Origin: Deltaproteobacteria bacterium
GTDB lineage: Bacteria; Desulfobacterota; Binatia; Binatales; Binataceae
Reading direction: 5' to 3'
Length of the DNA stretch: 64,000 nucleotides
NCBI GenBank assembly: GCA_021794015.1
Contig: JAJYRQ010000012.1
Span: 26,642 to 90,641, forward strand
Shown: positions 18,407 to 27,490 of the stretch, piece by piece
Layout: each line of letters opens with the position of its first letter
Numbering within the stretch: the first letter of the stretch is position 1
Position numbers and translations under genes: made by a program
Notes under the pieces: generated by a model
Told to the model about the DNA's origin: nothing
What the model saw: only the letters and a program-made list of their open reading frames with translations
Database searches by the model: none

Positions 18407-18575
18407 GGGCGCACAAGCAAAGCGGCACGCCGAGTTAGCGAAACCGGCAAGGGGCGCTCGCTCCGCCGCAGATTCTCCCGGCACAATCGCCCGAACACCG
18501 CCTTTTTCGCCAGCCGCCAAGCTTTACCGCGATTGCTCTCCCTGGGCACTTGTGCGACCACCGACATTAGGTAAT

Positions 18576-18605
18576 TTGCCTTCTTGCATCGATTAAGCTT
18601 ATAAT
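18576..18605 (+). promoter_or_regulatory. Sigma70-type promoter of the patatin gene
   Basis: TTGCCT (18576-18581), an 18-bp spacer and a perfect TATAAT (18600-18605), about 49 bp before the ATG. The surrounding 50 bp are AT-rich against a GC-rich background, which supports a real promoter. Confidence 0.65.
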
Positions 18606-18653
18606 CCGCGCCGACACCGCCGGTTCAGTGGGGAGCTGTCCGGCCGGTTCAAG

Positions 18654-21437
18654 ATGGACGAACAGCAGAACGCTGCCGACCTCGCCTACCCGGAAAAACT
18701 CAAGCAGGCCGAAGAGACGCTGCTCAAGCAGCGGCGCAACGCGCCCCAGGCTGCCGGGGAAGAGTCACAGGGCCAGTCCGGCGACGCCGTCTCCCAGGAC
18801 CGAATCGGCTTTGCGCTTTCCGGCGGCGGGATTCGCAGCGCGACCTTCTGCCTGGGAGTTTTCCAGCGCCTTGCGCAGAGCGAGCTGCTCGGGAAAATTG
18901 ACTACATTTCGAGCGTTTCGGGAGGCGGCTACTTCGCTTCCTTCCTGGGCCGGCTTTTTCATCGCGATGACATAAAAGGTATCCAAGACGTCGAGCAGAC
19001 GCTGGCGCCCAAGGCCCGGCCCGGGCTCGGCATTTCGTCCACCCCCGACTGGAAGAAGGAGGTCTTTCGCTGGCTGCGCGACAACGGCCGCTACCTCGCG
19101 CCGCGCGGCGCCGGAGATCTGCTGCTCGACCTGGCCTTCACGCTGCGCAGTTGGGTTGCCCTGCAAGTGGTGATTGTCGTTTCGCTGCTTGCGGGTTTTC
19201 TTTTTGTGCAATTGGTGCGCTCACTCCTGGCATGCCTTGTCCACTCGCTGGGATGGTTCCCGAATTTTCGGCATCTTGGTGTTTCATGGAGCCCTTACGT
19301 TTTGCTGTGCCTGCCTGTTCTGTTGTTAGCGGTTTCGACCGGCTGGGCCTACTGGCTGATCGAGCAGTCAAATCACCAGGTCGATCCAGTAAGCAGATGC
19401 CGCCTTACGAGGTTCGTCGCGTGCCGGCCATGGGTTGGCGCCCTAGCAGCAGCCATAGTGGGCTTGGTGATCGCCATGCTCGGCCTGCGTTGCTTCCAGG
19501 GTTGGTCGGGTCAGCATCCGTGGGCTTGGTACGGTTCTGTGGGCGTCTTCCTGGCCGGGACTCTGGCGTTGGTGCTCCGGGGCTGTGCGCGCGCCCGGGC
19601 TTGTCGAGCAGACCGAGGAGACCACGCCAAGCAACAGCGGGTGGCGGATGGCCAGGAAGAGCGCAGACTCGACAACTATGCGCACGCACGCGACGAGTTA
19701 ACGCGCCGGTTTAGATGGCTGCTTCTAGCCCTGGCGGCAACGGCAGCCCTGGCAATTATCGATACCGCAGGCCAGGCGCTCTACGCGCGAGCGCTGGCGG
19801 GGGAGCTGCATGTAAAAGGCCTAAACCTAAAGCATCTTGGCCTGGCGGGCTCCTCCCTAGCGGCCTTCATTGCTGCAAGCGCGCGCTGGCTCGCCACGGC
19901 CCAGCGCTGGGCAAAGAAGGCTGGCGCGCGGCCAAGCCTTCTCTGGCGCCTGTTGGCCGGGGTAGCGGCGCTTACGATTCTGGCTTTGCTGTTCGTCGGC
20001 GCGGACTTCGCCTCCCAGGAGCTTGCGCGCCGTTGCTCGGGACGGCTGCTGTTGGGGGCCTTCGTGATTGCGCTGTTGTTTGCGTGGCTTTTCGGGCAGA
20101 CCTGGGGCTTTCTCAACGGCTCCTCGCTCCATCGGCTTTACGCGGCGCGGCTCATCCGCGCCTACTTGGGCGCCTCGAACCCTAAGCGTTACAGCCATGA
20201 GGCCCCGAGCCTTGCCCGGCTCGTCCCTTGCGACGACATCAGCCAGGCCCGCTACTGGCCGCCGCCTACTGACACTAAAAACAACTGCTGCCTCAAGGGC
20301 GCTCCGCTTCACCTGGTAAACGTAACGATCAACGAGACGCTCGACGCCCGCAGCCAGGTCCAGCAGCAGGACCGCAAAGGAATCGGGATGGCGATCGGCC
20401 AGGCCGGTATCAGTGCCGGCGTGCGGCACCATGTCGTCTTTGGACAAGACGGCGCGGACGAGCATTACAAGGAAGCCGCCATCTACTCGCCGCAGAAGGG
20501 CTTCCAGCTTTTCAGCTATCCAAAGAACGACCGTGCGCGAGACACGTACAACTTTTTCGGCGAACAGCTCTCGCTCGGCAACTGGACGGCGATCTCGGGC
20601 GCCGCGATCAGCACAGGGCTCGGCTCGCGGACCAACCCCGCGTTCAGCTTTCTCGCCGGCTTTTTCAATTTCCGGCTCGGCTACTGGTGGGACTCGGGGA
20701 CCGATTCGAGGCGTGGCAGAAGCCTGACCTTGGGGCGGCGCCTGCGCAGGCTTTTTGAGTGCTGTTTCCCGGTGCAGACTTTCCTCATCGACGAATTCAC
20801 GGCGCGCTTTCGCGGCCCCCAGAGCCGCTACTGGTATCTGACCGACGGCGGCCATTTTGAGAACACCGGCGCCTACGAGCTGGTGAGACGCCGGCTCGAG
20901 GCGATTGTTGTCATCGACGCCGGGGCAGACCCGGATTACACCTTCTCCGACCTGGGCAACCTGGTCAGAAAGGCGCGACTCGATTTCGGCGCCGAAATAC
21001 GCTTTTTGAGCGAAGGGGAACTGGATGAGCGGGTAAACCCGAAAGTGCGCCCATACTTCGGCACGCTGGAAAGGCTGCGCCGCGGCGTTTGGGCCGAGGA
21101 GCCGGTCACCGACCCAGCGTCTCCCGACAAACAGAGGCGCTCTCTCAAGCAGTCCCAGGAGAGCCGGCTCTCGTTGGCTCACGCCGCGTTGGCGAAGGTA
21201 ACGTACGCAGGCTGCAACAAAATCTCCTGGCTGCTGGTCCTGAAACCCACGCTCACCGGGGACGAACCGGAAGACGTCCTGAACTACCACCGCGATCACC
21301 CTTCCTTCCCGCAGGAGAGCACCGCCGACCAGTTCTTCGACGAAGCGCAGTGGGAGAGCTACCGTCGGCTGGGCTGGCATCTCGCGGGTAAAATCCTGCT
21401 AGCCGACCATATGATGCCGTTTAAGCTGGAATCTTGA
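18654..21437 (+). CDS. Patatin-like phospholipase with multi-helix membrane insert
   Basis: 927 residues, far larger than soluble patatins. The N-terminal half of the catalytic fold holds the oxyanion loop SGGGIRSATFCLGVFQ (about 56-71) and the nucleophile motif ISSVSGGGYFAS (Ser89). A region from about 160 to 510 is dominated by hydrophobic helices, for example VVIVVSLLAGFLFVQL, LLCLPVLLLAVSTGW and LLAGVAALTILALLF, interspersed with basic loops. The second half resumes the fold, and the catalytic aspartate is in TDGGHFENTGAYELV (D731). So a serine-aspartate lipid acyl hydrolase is split by a membrane domain. Predicted to act on membrane phospholipids from the cytoplasmic face. It stands alone with its own promoter; function in the cell is unknown. 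Confidence 0.85.
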   Translation: MDEQQNAADLAYPEKLKQAEETLLKQRRNAPQAAGEESQGQSGDAVSQDRIGFALSGGGIRSATFCLGVFQRLAQSELLGKIDYISSVSGGGYFASFLGRLFHRDDIKGIQDVEQTLAPKARPGLGISSTPDWKKEVFRWLRDNGRYLAPRGAGDLLLDLAFTLRSWVALQVVIVVSLLAGFLFVQLVRSLLACLVHSLGWFPNFRHLGVSWSPYVLLCLPVLLLAVSTGWAYWLIEQSNHQVDPVSRCRLTRFVACRPWVGALAAAIVGLVIAMLGLRCFQGWSGQHPWAWYGSVGVFLAGTLALVLRGCARARACRADRGDHAKQQRVADGQEERRLDNYAHARDELTRRFRWLLLALAATAALAIIDTAGQALYARALAGELHVKGLNLKHLGLAGSSLAAFIAASARWLATAQRWAKKAGARPSLLWRLLAGVAALTILALLFVGADFASQELARRCSGRLLLGAFVIALLFAWLFGQTWGFLNGSSLHRLYAARLIRAYLGASNPKRYSHEAPSLARLVPCDDISQARYWPPPTDTKNNCCLKGAPLHLVNVTINETLDARSQVQQQDRKGIGMAIGQAGISAGVRHHVVFGQDGADEHYKEAAIYSPQKGFQLFSYPKNDRARDTYNFFGEQLSLGNWTAISGAAISTGLGSRTNPAFSFLAGFFNFRLGYWWDSGTDSRRGRSLTLGRRLRRLFECCFPVQTFLIDEFTARFRGPQSRYWYLTDGGHFENTGAYELVRRRLEAIVVIDAGADPDYTFSDLGNLVRKARLDFGAEIRFLSEGELDERVNPKVRPYFGTLERLRRGVWAEEPVTDPASPDKQRRSLKQSQESRLSLAHAALAKVTYAGCNKISWLLVLKPTLTGDEPEDVLNYHRDHPSFPQESTADQFFDEAQWESYRRLGWHLAGKILLADHMMPFKLES

Positions 21438-21475
21438 GCTAAAGCGAGACAGCCAAAGGGACTGGCGCGGGGTGC

Positions 21476-21504
21476 TTTACTCCGGTAGAGCGATTTGGTA
21501 GTAT
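21476..21504 (+). promoter_or_regulatory. Candidate promoter of the rpsO-pnp operon
   Basis: TTTACT (21476-21481), a 17-bp spacer and TAGTAT (21499-21504), each 4 of 6 to consensus, about 46 bp before the rpsO start. Position and spacing fit the expected rpsO promoter. Confidence 0.45.
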
Positions 21505-21549
21505 GGGCAGCGGTAAAGCGAAAGGCAAAAAATCAGCGAAAGGATCCTG

Positions 21550-21819
21550 ATGTCTCTCGGGGCTGCTCGCAAGCGGGAAATAGTTCAGGCGCATGCGCGA
21601 AAAACTGGAGATTCCGGCTCGCCGGAGGTCCAAGTAGCGCTCTTCTCGGCGCGCATCCAGGAACTCACCGAACATCTCAAGACCCACGTCAAAGACCATC
21701 ATTCGCGGCGCGGTCTGCTGCGTTTGGTGGGCAAGCGGCGTCGCCTGCTCGACTATCTTCGCTCAGAGAACGCGGAGAGCTATAAGCGGCTCATCGAACA
21801 GCTCGGCATCCGCAGGTAA
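21550..21819 (+). CDS. rpsO: 30S ribosomal protein S15
   Basis: 89 residues, exact family length. Conserved blocks: [41 protein letters not shown] and [11 protein letters not shown]15 binds the three-way junction of helices 20-22 in 16S rRNA early in 30S assembly. AAAGGA lies just before the ATG. It is followed by pnp, the order seen in most bacteria. The 157-bp rpsO-pnp gap could hold the RNase III/PNPase autoregulatory hairpin known in Escherichia coli; I see no clear long stem there. Confidence 0.97.
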   Translation: MSLGAARKREIVQAHARKTGDSGSPEVQVALFSARIQELTEHLKTHVKDHHSRRGLLRLVGKRRRLLDYLRSENAESYKRLIEQLGIRR

Positions 21820-21976
21820 CGTCCGGTTTTTATTAGCGCCGGGCCGAATTGAGCGTGGCGCCCGGGGAGCGGAGACGCGGTGCGGGTGACGGGCGTGGCG
21901 CCAGCCTTTGACCGCCGGGATCGAGGCACTGACCGCGGGCCTGTCTGCCTGCGGCTGCACCAAGGAATTGAGTCTT

Positions 21977-24073
21977 ATGTATAGAAAGGTCGAGATCGAG
22001 TTTTTCGGGCGTCGTCTATCGCTGGAGTCGGGCCGGCTGGCGCGCCAGGCTCACGGGGCGGTGCTTGCTCAGTACGGAGACACGGTGGTGCTGGCGGCGG
22101 TGGTTTCCGCCTACGACGTCGGACGCGAGGTGGATTTCCTGCCGCTTACGGTGGATTACCAGGAAAAGACGTTTGCCGGGGGGCGAATTCCCGGGGGGTT
22201 TTTCAAGCGCGAAGGACGGCCTTCGGAAAAGGAAATTCTCACCTCGAGGCTTATCGACCGGGCGCTGCGTCCGCTTTTTCCCAAGGGGTACGACCGGGAG
22301 ACGCAGGTAATCGTGACCGTGCTCTCGGCCGAGCGGGACAACGATCCCGACGTACTGTCGCTTATCGCGGCCTCCGCCGCGATCGAGGTTTCCGACATTC
22401 CCCACAACGGCCCTGTGGCTGCGGTGCGCATGGGGCGTGCCGGCGGCCGGCTGGTGGTGAATCCGCTGGCGGCCGAGGCGGAGGCGAGCGACCTTTCGAT
22501 GGTTGTGGCGGCGACCCCGCAGGCCATCGTGATGCTCGAGGGCGGCGCCAACGTGGTCGACGAGGAGGCGATCCTGGGGGCGCTTTTCACCGCGCACGAG
22601 GCGCTGGAGCCGATCTTCGAGCTGCAGCAGGAATTGCGCAATCTTTGCGGCAAGCCCAAGCGCGAGTTCGCGGTCAAAGTGCTGGACCCGGAGCTCAAGG
22701 CCGCGGTCGAGGAGCGCCTGGCCGAGCCGCTCAAACTGGCGCTTGCCACCGCCGGCAAGAAGGAGCGTAGCCAGGCGCTGAAGACGCTCACCCGCGCGGC
22801 GGTGGCGGAGTTGGCCGAGCGCTTCCCGCAGCAGGAGAAAGCCCTCGAGGCGGCCTGCGAGGGCGCGCTGCGCGCGCGCGTGCGCCGGACGATCGTCGAG
22901 GAAAACCGCCGTATCGACGACCGCGCGCCGACTGAAATCCGGCCGCTCAGCGCCCAGGTCCGCGTTCTGCCCCGCACCCACGGGTCGGCCATTTTTACCC
23001 GGGGCGAAACGCAGGCGCTGGCCACCGTAACCTTGGGAACGCGGCAGGACGAGCAGAAAATCGACGCGCTTTTGGGCGAGCACTACAAGAAATTCATGCT
23101 GCATTACAACTTCCCGCCCTTCTCCACCGGCGAGATCAAGTTTCTGCGCGGCCCCTCCCGCCGCGAGATCGGCCACGGGGCGCTGGCCGAGCGGGCACTG
23201 AGCGCGGTGCTGCCTTCCGAACAAGACTTCCCCTACACCGTAAGGGTGGTCTCCGAGGTGCTCGAGTCCAACGGCAGCTCCTCGATGGCAACCGTGTGCG
23301 GAGGCAGCCTGGCGCTGATGGACGCCGGCGTGCCGGTCAAGGCCGCGGTGGCCGGGATCGCCATGGGCCTGGTCAAGGAAGGCGATCAGGTGCGCGTGCT
23401 GACCGATATCCTGGGCGACGAGGACCATCTCGGCGATATGGACTTCAAGGTTGCCGGAACCGCCCGCGGCATAACCGCCATCCAGATGGACAACAAGGTG
23501 GGCGGAATCACGCGCGAGGTGATGCGCCAAGCGCTGCTCCAGGCGCGGGATGCGCGGCTGTTCGTTCTCGGGGTGATGGAAAAAGCCCTGTCCGAGCCGC
23601 GCAAGGAGGTCTCCGCTTACGCCCCACGCATCGTCACCCTGCACATCAACCCGAGCCGCATCCGCGACCTCATCGGCCCGGGCGGCAAGGTCATCCGGGG
23701 GATCGTCGAAGAGACCGGATGCAAGATTGACGTCGGGGACGACGGCACGGTGGTTATCGCGGGCGCCGACGGCGCCTCGCTGGACAAGGCGATCGAAACC
23801 GTCCAGGGGCTGACCGCACAGGCGGAGATCGGGCGCATCTACCGCGGCAAGGTGCGCAAGATCGTCGAGTTCGGCGCTTTTGTCGAGATTCTGCCGGGGA
23901 CCGACGGCCTGTTGCACATTTCGCAACTGGCCGACCACCGGGTGCGGCGGGTGGAAGACGTGGTCCACGAGGGCGACGAAATCATGGTCAAGGTCCTGGA
24001 CGTTGACCCGGGCGGCAAGATAAGGCTGTCGCTGCGCGAGGCACTCCAGGAGTTGGGCGAAAAGCCGGCTTAA
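21977..24073 (+). CDS. pnp: Polyribonucleotide nucleotidyltransferase (PNPase)
   Basis: 698 residues from ATG 21977, preceded by AAGGA; the sequence upstream of this start is unconserved. Two RNase PH cores are recognisable (FLPLTVDYQEKTFAGGRIPGG near 50 and GSAIFTRGETQALATVTLG near 340), with SNGSSSMATVCGGSLALMDAG forming the phosphate site. The C-terminus has a KH domain (INPSRIRDLIGPGGKVIRGI) and an S1 domain (GRIYRGKVRKIVEFGAFVEI). It degrades RNA 3' to 5' phosphorolytically and adds 3' tails; a homotrimer and degradosome member. Second gene of the rpsO operon, 19 bp upstream of the M16 peptidase gene. Confidence 0.97.
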   Translation: MYRKVEIEFFGRRLSLESGRLARQAHGAVLAQYGDTVVLAAVVSAYDVGREVDFLPLTVDYQEKTFAGGRIPGGFFKREGRPSEKEILTSRLIDRALRPLFPKGYDRETQVIVTVLSAERDNDPDVLSLIAASAAIEVSDIPHNGPVAAVRMGRAGGRLVVNPLAAEAEASDLSMVVAATPQAIVMLEGGANVVDEEAILGALFTAHEALEPIFELQQELRNLCGKPKREFAVKVLDPELKAAVEERLAEPLKLALATAGKKERSQALKTLTRAAVAELAERFPQQEKALEAACEGALRARVRRTIVEENRRIDDRAPTEIRPLSAQVRVLPRTHGSAIFTRGETQALATVTLGTRQDEQKIDALLGEHYKKFMLHYNFPPFSTGEIKFLRGPSRREIGHGALAERALSAVLPSEQDFPYTVRVVSEVLESNGSSSMATVCGGSLALMDAGVPVKAAVAGIAMGLVKEGDQVRVLTDILGDEDHLGDMDFKVAGTARGITAIQMDNKVGGITREVMRQALLQARDARLFVLGVMEKALSEPRKEVSAYAPRIVTLHINPSRIRDLIGPGGKVIRGIVEETGCKIDVGDDGTVVIAGADGASLDKAIETVQGLTAQAEIGRIYRGKVRKIVEFGAFVEILPGTDGLLHISQLADHRVRRVEDVVHEGDEIMVKVLDVDPGGKIRLSLREALQELGEKPA

Positions 24074-24092
24074 AGCCGCGCGACGCATTGCG

Positions 24093-25358
24093 ATGGTGCG
24101 CCAAGGCGTTCTCTCCAACGGGGTCAGAGTACTCAGCGAAACGATGCCTGACGTAGTGTCCGCTACTACGGGCATCTGGGTGGAGAACGGCTCGCGCTAC
24201 GAGACGCCGGCGCAAAACGGCGTCTCGCACTTTATCGAACACCTGCTTTTCAAGGGCACGCGCCGGCGCACCGCCGCCCAGATCGCGGAGGAAATCGACG
24301 CGGTGGGCGGCGTGCTCAACGCCTTCACCAGCAAGGAATACACTTGCTACTACGCCAAGGTTCTCGGCGAGCAACTCGAGATGGCCAACGAACTGCTGGC
24401 CGATCTTTTCCTCAACTCGGTGTTCGACCCGGGTGAAATCGAGCGCGAGCGCCAGGTAGTGCTGCAGGAGATTTCTCAGGCCGAGGACACGCCCGACGAT
24501 TTCGTGCACGAGATTTTCAACCTGCGCTTCTGGCAGGGTCACTCGCTTGCACTGCCGATTTTCGGCTCGGTCGAGACGGTCAACACCATCAGCCGTGAGG
24601 CGCTGCTCGCTTTCATGAACGAGCGCTACCGGGCCGAGCGCGTTTTCATCGCCGCCGCCGGCATGGTTGACCACGACCGGCTGGTGCGGCAGAGCGAAAG
24701 GTTGTTCGGCGAGATCGCCGGCAACGGCCGGCAGGAGGTACTGCGGCCGCCGGCCGAGCGGGCGATGGTGCTCCATCACGGCAAGCCGCTTGAGCAGGTC
24801 CACCTGTGCATCGGCGCGCCGGGCCTGGGCCAGAGCGACCCGCTGCGTTACGCGGGCTATGTGCTCAACGCGGCGCTGGGCGGGGGCATGTCGTCGCGGC
24901 TTTTCCAGGAAGTGCGCGAGCGGCGCGGGCGCGTCTACAGCATCTACTCTTCCACCGCTTCCTTCCACGACTGCGGCTACCTGGCGATCTACGCCGGCAC
25001 CAAGCTCGACTGGCTGGACGAAGTGCTCGAGGTGACCGTCAAGGAGCTGGCGGATATCGCGCGCCGCGGACTTAAGCCCCAGGAACTGGAGCGCGCCAAA
25101 AGCCAGCTCAAAGGCAACATGCTGCTCGGCCTTGAGTCGACCGAGAGCAGAATGAACCGGCTGGCACGCAACGAAATCTACGCGCGCCGCGACATCAGCT
25201 TGAGCGAGGTGGCAGGGGCGATCGACCAGGTGGCCAATGACCAGGTGGTCGAGATTGCCGCCTCCTGCTTCGCCCCGCAGCGAATGGGCGTCGTGGTGCT
25301 CGGCGACCTGAAAGGAAAGACCATCGGCGCAGAAGTTCTGTCGCCCCTGGGCCGTTGA
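24093..25358 (+). CDS. M16 family zinc metallopeptidase (mitochondrial processing peptidase-like)
   Basis: 421 residues, the single-chain size of bacterial M16B peptidases. The inverted zinc motif HxxEH is HFIEH (H46, E49, H50), with the distal zinc ligand E126 in QVVLQEISQ. The C-terminal half has the R/Y pair of the second lobe in SSRLFQEVRERRGRVYSIYS, so both lobes look catalytically competent. Located 19 bp after pnp; rpsO-pnp-M16-dut is a conserved order in deltaproteobacteria and relatives. It is cytoplasmic as judged by the absence of a signal peptide. Its physiological substrates are not known. Confidence 0.93.
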   Translation: MVRQGVLSNGVRVLSETMPDVVSATTGIWVENGSRYETPAQNGVSHFIEHLLFKGTRRRTAAQIAEEIDAVGGVLNAFTSKEYTCYYAKVLGEQLEMANELLADLFLNSVFDPGEIERERQVVLQEISQAEDTPDDFVHEIFNLRFWQGHSLALPIFGSVETVNTISREALLAFMNERYRAERVFIAAAGMVDHDRLVRQSERLFGEIAGNGRQEVLRPPAERAMVLHHGKPLEQVHLCIGAPGLGQSDPLRYAGYVLNAALGGGMSSRLFQEVRERRGRVYSIYSSTASFHDCGYLAIYAGTKLDWLDEVLEVTVKELADIARRGLKPQELERAKSQLKGNMLLGLESTESRMNRLARNEIYARRDISLSEVAGAIDQVANDQVVEIAASCFAPQRMGVVVLGDLKGKTIGAEVLSPLGR

Positions 25359-25371
25359 AGCCGAAGGCTTT

Positions 25372-25391
25372 GCCCGCGCTGCAGCGCGGGC
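25372..25391 (+). terminator. Perfect 20-bp GC palindrome after the M16 gene
   Basis: GCCCGCGCTGCAGCGCGGGC is a perfect palindrome 13 bp after the stop codon, and GCCGGCC-rich sequence continues past it. It can form a strong hairpin but has no T-tract. It may separate rpsO-pnp-M16 from dut-pur transcription. Confidence 0.4.
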
Positions 25392-25479
25392 GGCCGGCCG
25401 CCCGCGCAACGACCCTTCGCCGGCGCGCCCTTGAGGCGCATCCGGCCCGCGCCCGCAGGCACGCATCGCGGTGTCAACC

Positions 25480-25923
25480 ATGGAGCCCCTGGTCAGAGTG
25501 AAGCGGGTCAGGCCACGTCTTGCCGCACTGCCGGCTTACCAGAGCCCGGGTGCGGCCGGCCTCGACCTCGCGGCCGCCATCGAGCAGGAGCTAAGCCTCG
25601 CCCCGCTCGAAAGAGCTTCCATTCCAACCGGGCTCGCCTTCGAGATTCCCGAAAGGTTCGAGGGGCAGGTGCGCGCTCGAAGCGGGCGCGCGCTGAACGA
25701 CGGTCTTACCCTGATAAACAGTCCCGGCACGATAGACTCCGACTACCGAGGCGAGGTCTGCCTGCTCGTGGTAAACTTGGGGAGGCAAGCGGTGGTCATC
25801 CGGCCGGGAGAGCGCATCGCCCAACTCATCATAGCCCCGGTGGCGCACGCCCGGCTCGAGGAGGCCGCCGAACTGGGCCCAAGCCTGCGAGGCGACAAAG
25901 GTTTCGGCCACACCGGCCGGTGA
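25480..25923 (+). CDS. dut: Deoxyuridine 5'-triphosphate nucleotidohydrolase (dUTPase)
   Basis: 147 residues from ATG 25480 (GTG 25471 in frame is an alternative; no clear ribosome site decides). All five dUTPase motifs are present: SPGAAGLDLAA, RARSGRAL, INSPGTIDSDYRGE with the catalytic Asp, PGERIAQLIIAPV and RGDKGFGHTG. Homotrimeric enzyme that hydrolyses dUTP to dUMP and pyrophosphate, keeping uracil out of DNA and feeding thymidylate synthesis. It lies between the M16 peptidase and purB genes. Confidence 0.95.
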   Translation: MEPLVRVKRVRPRLAALPAYQSPGAAGLDLAAAIEQELSLAPLERASIPTGLAFEIPERFEGQVRARSGRALNDGLTLINSPGTIDSDYRGEVCLLVVNLGRQAVVIRPGERIAQLIIAPVAHARLEEAAELGPSLRGDKGFGHTGR

Positions 25924-25966
25924 ACCCGCGCGGGGCAAAGGCGCGTGGCGGCGCGCCCGTCGTTCC

Positions 25967-27358
25967 ATGAGCGAGGAGCAGAGCGAAATCGAAGCCGCAC
26001 TGACCGCGGTCACGCCGATCGACGGCCGCTATCGCCGGCAAAGCCGGGCTCTGGCTCGCTACTTCAGCGAGCTTGCGCTTATCCGCCGGCGGGTGCGGGT
26101 CGAGATCGAGTGGTACCTGGCGCTGGCGCTGGACTCGCCCCTGGGCGTGTGCGGTCCGCTTGACGATGCTGCGGCGGCGGCTGTGCGCGCGATCTACCAA
26201 AACTTCGGACTCGCCGACGCGGTCGCGGTCAAAAAGATAGAAGCCGAAACCAATCACGACGTAAAGGCCGTCGAGTATTTCGTCAAGCAGCGGCTCAAGC
26301 AGGTCGCCCCCGCGCTGCCGATCGAGATGGTCCATTTCGCCTGCACCTCGGAAGACATCAACAATCTCGCCTACGCGCTGACGCTTAAGGAGTTCGCAGC
26401 TACGGAACTTTTGCCGCGGCTCGAGCGGCTGCGCCGCGCGCTGGCAGAGGCGGCCAAAAAGCTGGCTGCGCTGCCGATGCTGGCGCGCACCCACGGACAG
26501 CCGGCCTCGCCGACGACCGTGGGCAAAGAGCTGGCGGTCTTTGCCTATCGGCTGGGCAGGCAGACAAGGCGACTGGCGGCCCAGGAGTACCTGGGGAAAT
26601 TCAACGGCGCGGTGGGCAATTACAACGCACACGCGCTGGCCTTTCCCGAGGTGGACTGGCTGGAGCGCTCGCGCCGCTTTGTCGAAGGCTTCGAGCTGGT
26701 TTGGAACCCGCTGACCACCCAAACGGAGAGCCACGACTGGATGGCCGAACTGTTCGATACGCTCGGCCTGACCGGCGCCGTGTTGTTGGACCTGGCGCGC
26801 GACCTGTGGGGCTATATCGCGCTCGGCTACTTCGGCCAGGAGTCGGGCGGCGCCGAGGTCGGCTCCTCGGTGATGCCCCATAAGGTGAACCCGATCGACT
26901 TCGAAAACTGTGAAGGGAACCTGGGAGTGGCCGCTGCCCTGTTTCGCCACCTGGCCGAGAAGCTGCCGGTCTCGCGCTGGCAGCGCGACCTTAGCGACAG
27001 CACGGCGCTTAGAGCCATCGGCGAGGCCTTCGGCCACCTGATCGTGGCGCTGAACTCGCTGGAGCGGGGACTGGGACGGCTTAGGCCCGACACAAAGCGG
27101 CTTGCGGCCGACCTCGAAGACCCGCAGACGTTTGAAGTCCTGGCCGAGGGAATCCAGACCGTGATGCGCCGCTACAACCTTAACCAGCCTTACGAAACGC
27201 TCAAGGAGCTGACCCGCGGCCGTAAGGTAACCCCCGAGGCGCTGCGGCGGCTGGTGCGTTCGCTGCCGCTGGACGAGGAGGTCAAAGCAAGGCTTGAGAA
27301 GCTCACGCCGCGGGACTACGTTGGGCTTGCCTCGGAATTGGTGAAACGGTTCGCCTGA
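25967..27358 (+). CDS. purB: Adenylosuccinate lyase
   Basis: 463 residues, similar to the longer Escherichia coli PurB type that begins TPIDGRY (present at 16-22). The fumarase/aspartase superfamily signature is GSSVMPHKVNPIDFEN, with the catalytic serine of that flexible loop; ARTHGQPASPTTVGKE supplies a catalytic His. It cleaves SAICAR to AICAR and adenylosuccinate to AMP, releasing fumarate in both. It acts after PurC, encoded next, so the two sequential activities are neighbours. ATG 25967 is the first in-frame start giving the family N-terminus. Confidence 0.96.
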   Translation: MSEEQSEIEAALTAVTPIDGRYRRQSRALARYFSELALIRRRVRVEIEWYLALALDSPLGVCGPLDDAAAAAVRAIYQNFGLADAVAVKKIEAETNHDVKAVEYFVKQRLKQVAPALPIEMVHFACTSEDINNLAYALTLKEFAATELLPRLERLRRALAEAAKKLAALPMLARTHGQPASPTTVGKELAVFAYRLGRQTRRLAAQEYLGKFNGAVGNYNAHALAFPEVDWLERSRRFVEGFELVWNPLTTQTESHDWMAELFDTLGLTGAVLLDLARDLWGYIALGYFGQESGGAEVGSSVMPHKVNPIDFENCEGNLGVAAALFRHLAEKLPVSRWQRDLSDSTALRAIGEAFGHLIVALNSLERGLGRLRPDTKRLAADLEDPQTFEVLAEGIQTVMRRYNLNQPYETLKELTRGRKVTPEALRRLVRSLPLDEEVKARLEKLTPRDYVGLASELVKRFA

Positions 27359-27366
27359 CGCAATCG

Positions 27367-27387
27367 GCCCGCCCAAGGACGGCGGGC
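27367..27387 (+). terminator. Hairpin between purB and purC
   Basis: GCCCGCC (27367-27373) pairs with GGCGGGC (27381-27387) over a 7-base loop, 9 bp past the purB stop. No T-tract; may only attenuate. Confidence 0.35.
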
Positions 27388-27490
27388 ACCAACCGGTCCG
27401 GCGCCCTGGCGGCCCAAGCCAAAGCCGCCCGGGCCAGCCCGGCCTTTGCGCGCCGGCGAAAGCAGGCGCGGGGTCGGCCCGGACAAAGTT

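Noticed and set aside
16325..18520. 731-codon minus-strand frame opposite the AtuA gene
   Set aside because: Antisense shadow; His/Arg/Gly-rich with no domain, and the AtuA frame is intact.
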